Below, in pieces: positions 63,180 through 64,000 of a stretch of DNA of 64,000 bases. The position numbers were made by a program, and so were the translations under genes. A model generated the notes under the pieces. That model searched no databases, was not told the DNA's origin, and was given only the letters and a program-made list of their open reading frames with translations. Each line of letters opens with the position of its first letter. The stretch's first letter is position 1. The stretch comes from Bradyrhizobium sp. JYMT SZCCT0428 (GTDB lineage Bacteria; Pseudomonadota; Alphaproteobacteria; Rhizobiales; Xanthobacteraceae), in the NCBI RefSeq assembly GCF_018131075.1, contig NZ_JAFCLS010000031.1, positions 1 through 64,000 on the forward strand, in the 5' to 3' direction.

Positions 63180-63872
63180 ATGAACTCCCCCCGCGCCTTC
63201 ACCCACATCGACACCTGGGTGTTCGACCTCGACAACACGCTGTACCCGCATCACGTCAATCTGTGGCAGCAGGTCGACGCCCGCATCGGCGAGTTCATCA
63301 GCACCTACCTGAAGATACCGGCGGAAGAAGCGCGGGTGCTGCAGAAGGATTATTACCGCCGCTATGGCACCAGCATGCGCGGCATGATGACCGAACACGG
63401 CGTGCACGCCGACGATTACCTGGCTTACGTGCACAAGATCGATCATTCGCCGCTGGAGCCAAATCCCGCGATGGGAGCTGCGATCGCCAGGCTGCCGGGG
63501 CGCAAGCTGATCCTGACCAACGGTTCGACCGACCATGCCGGCGCGGTGCTGGCGCGGCTTGGCATTGGCGACCATTTCGAGGCGGTGTTCGACATCATCG
63601 CCGCCGAATTGGAGCCGAAGCCGGCGCTGCAGACCTACCAGAAATTCCTCCGGGTTCACGGCGTCGATCCCACGAAATCGGCGATGTTCGAGGATCTCGC
63701 CCGCAACCTCGTGGTGCCGCACGAGCTTGGAATGACGACGGTGCTGGTGGTGCCTGACGGCGCCAAGGAAGTGGTGCGCGAGGACTGGGAACTGGAAGGC
63801 CGCGACGCCGCCTATGTCGATCATGTCACTGATGATTTGACGGGGTTTTTGCAGGGAATGCCGCAGGTTTAG
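63180..63872 (+). CDS. HAD-family pyrimidine 5'-nucleotidase-like phosphatase
   Basis: A 230-residue phosphatase. Motif I DLDNTLY (17-23, nucleophile Asp), motif II LTNGS near 114, a Lys near 146 (LEPKPALQ) and motif IV FEDLARN near 167 match the SDT1/PHM8-type pyrimidine 5'-nucleotidases. ATG 63180 has GGAGAG upstream. The in-frame start at 63072 lies in the repeat region. Physiological substrate unproven. Confidence 0.87.
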   Translation: MNSPRAFTHIDTWVFDLDNTLYPHHVNLWQQVDARIGEFISTYLKIPAEEARVLQKDYYRRYGTSMRGMMTEHGVHADDYLAYVHKIDHSPLEPNPAMGAAIARLPGRKLILTNGSTDHAGAVLARLGIGDHFEAVFDIIAAELEPKPALQTYQKFLRVHGVDPTKSAMFEDLARNLVVPHELGMTTVLVVPDGAKEVVREDWELEGRDAAYVDHVTDDLTGFLQGMPQV

Positions 63873-63883
63873 GGATACTGTGT

Positions 63884-63903
63884 GTCCCGGCGAAGGCCGG
63901 GAC
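63884..63903. repeat. REP-like stem after the nucleotidase gene
   Basis: GTCCCGGC and GCCGGGAC pair perfectly around GAAG, 12 bases past the stop codon. It is the same core as the repeats at 63027-63165 and may act as a transcript end or be a mobile palindromic unit. Confidence 0.6.
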
Positions 63904-63996
63904 GACAGTAGAGCAAGCCTTGACTCTCTCCCGCCAAATCCCGAAAAAGCCTCCCAATTCACGTTACAACTGGCCCAATGTCCTAAGGAAATCCCG

Positions 63997-64000
63997 ATGT
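63997..64000 (+). CDS. Probable start of the next gene (cut by window end)
   Basis: The window ends in an ATG preceded by AAGGAAA at a proper distance, so a plus-strand gene probably begins here. Only one codon is visible and no product can be read. In related genomes I recall dapD following this block, but nothing in the window shows it. Confidence 0.3.

Noticed and set aside
1..64000. Possible mobile elements, CRISPR arrays or phage genes
   Set aside because: No transposase, integrase, terminal inverted repeats with target duplications, regularly spaced repeats or phage structural genes were seen. The only tRNA gene has no adjacent integrase or attachment-site copy in the window.

Overview
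The window looks like chromosomal DNA of a Bradyrhizobium-like alphaproteobacterium (Nitrobacteraceae). The GC content is high and the coding style is rhizobial. The gene families are ones typical of that group: DUF3551, DUF1127, DUF1036, DUF2200, tripartite tricarboxylate (Bug/Tct) transport, and class III cyclases with assorted output domains. Short palindromic repeats of the GTCCCGGC...GCCGGGAC type sit between genes. This placement is from pattern recognition, not a database search. I see no transposase, integrase, phage or CRISPR array.

Layout. 1-580 is non-coding and repeat-like. 581-8028 carries a Tag-family DNA glycosylase, a small secreted DUF3551 protein, a large MscS channel, and an iron operon (TonB receptor, PepSY membrane protein, small membrane protein) next to an AraC/PchR-like regulator (8229-9161). 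9487-10920 is a nucleotide cyclase fused to an alpha/beta hydrolase. 11025-23440 is a catabolic island in two halves. The first half is a FadR/FCD-type GntR regulator diverging from enoyl-CoA hydratase, CaiB CoA-transferase, TctC-TctB-TctA and a PdxA-like dehydrogenase. The second half is another GntR regulator diverging from an extradiol-type dioxygenase, a flavin monooxygenase, an FAH-family hydrolase and an orphan Bug protein. 23618-34014 holds a cyclase-TPR protein, an orphan membrane protein, a complete Dpp/Opp-type ABC importer and a GAF-cyclase.

34368-35546 is a Tat-exported oxalate-decarboxylase-like bicupin. 35565-44555 is the nitrate assimilation locus: nirB-nirD-nasA on the minus strand, and narK followed by a PP2C-phosphatase/Ser-Thr-kinase fusion on the plus strand. 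The shared 511-bp intergenic region carries two outward-facing sigma-54 promoter matches and perfect palindromes between them. 44567-54371 is a run of mostly single genes: AMP nucleosidase, triple rhodanese, patatin, isochorismatase-like hydrolase, secreted hydrolase, a coupled XRE-cupin/cupin pair, a WYL regulator with a perfect operator-like palindrome, DUF1127, SDR and DUF2200. Then come a possibly frameshifted small gene, tRNA-Arg(ACG) and a histidine kinase. 57266-63872 is the conserved housekeeping block rpmH-rnpA-yidC-engB-DUF423-argB-DUF1036 protein-HAD nucleotidase, with REP-like repeats in its gaps. A probable next gene starts at the last bases of the window.

The parts most worth a second look are the divergent sigma-54 control region with the kinase/phosphatase in the nitrate locus, the two-regulator catabolic island whose substrate is not obvious, the cyclase-hydrolase fusion, and the near-perfect operator palindromes at the GntR and WYL genes.
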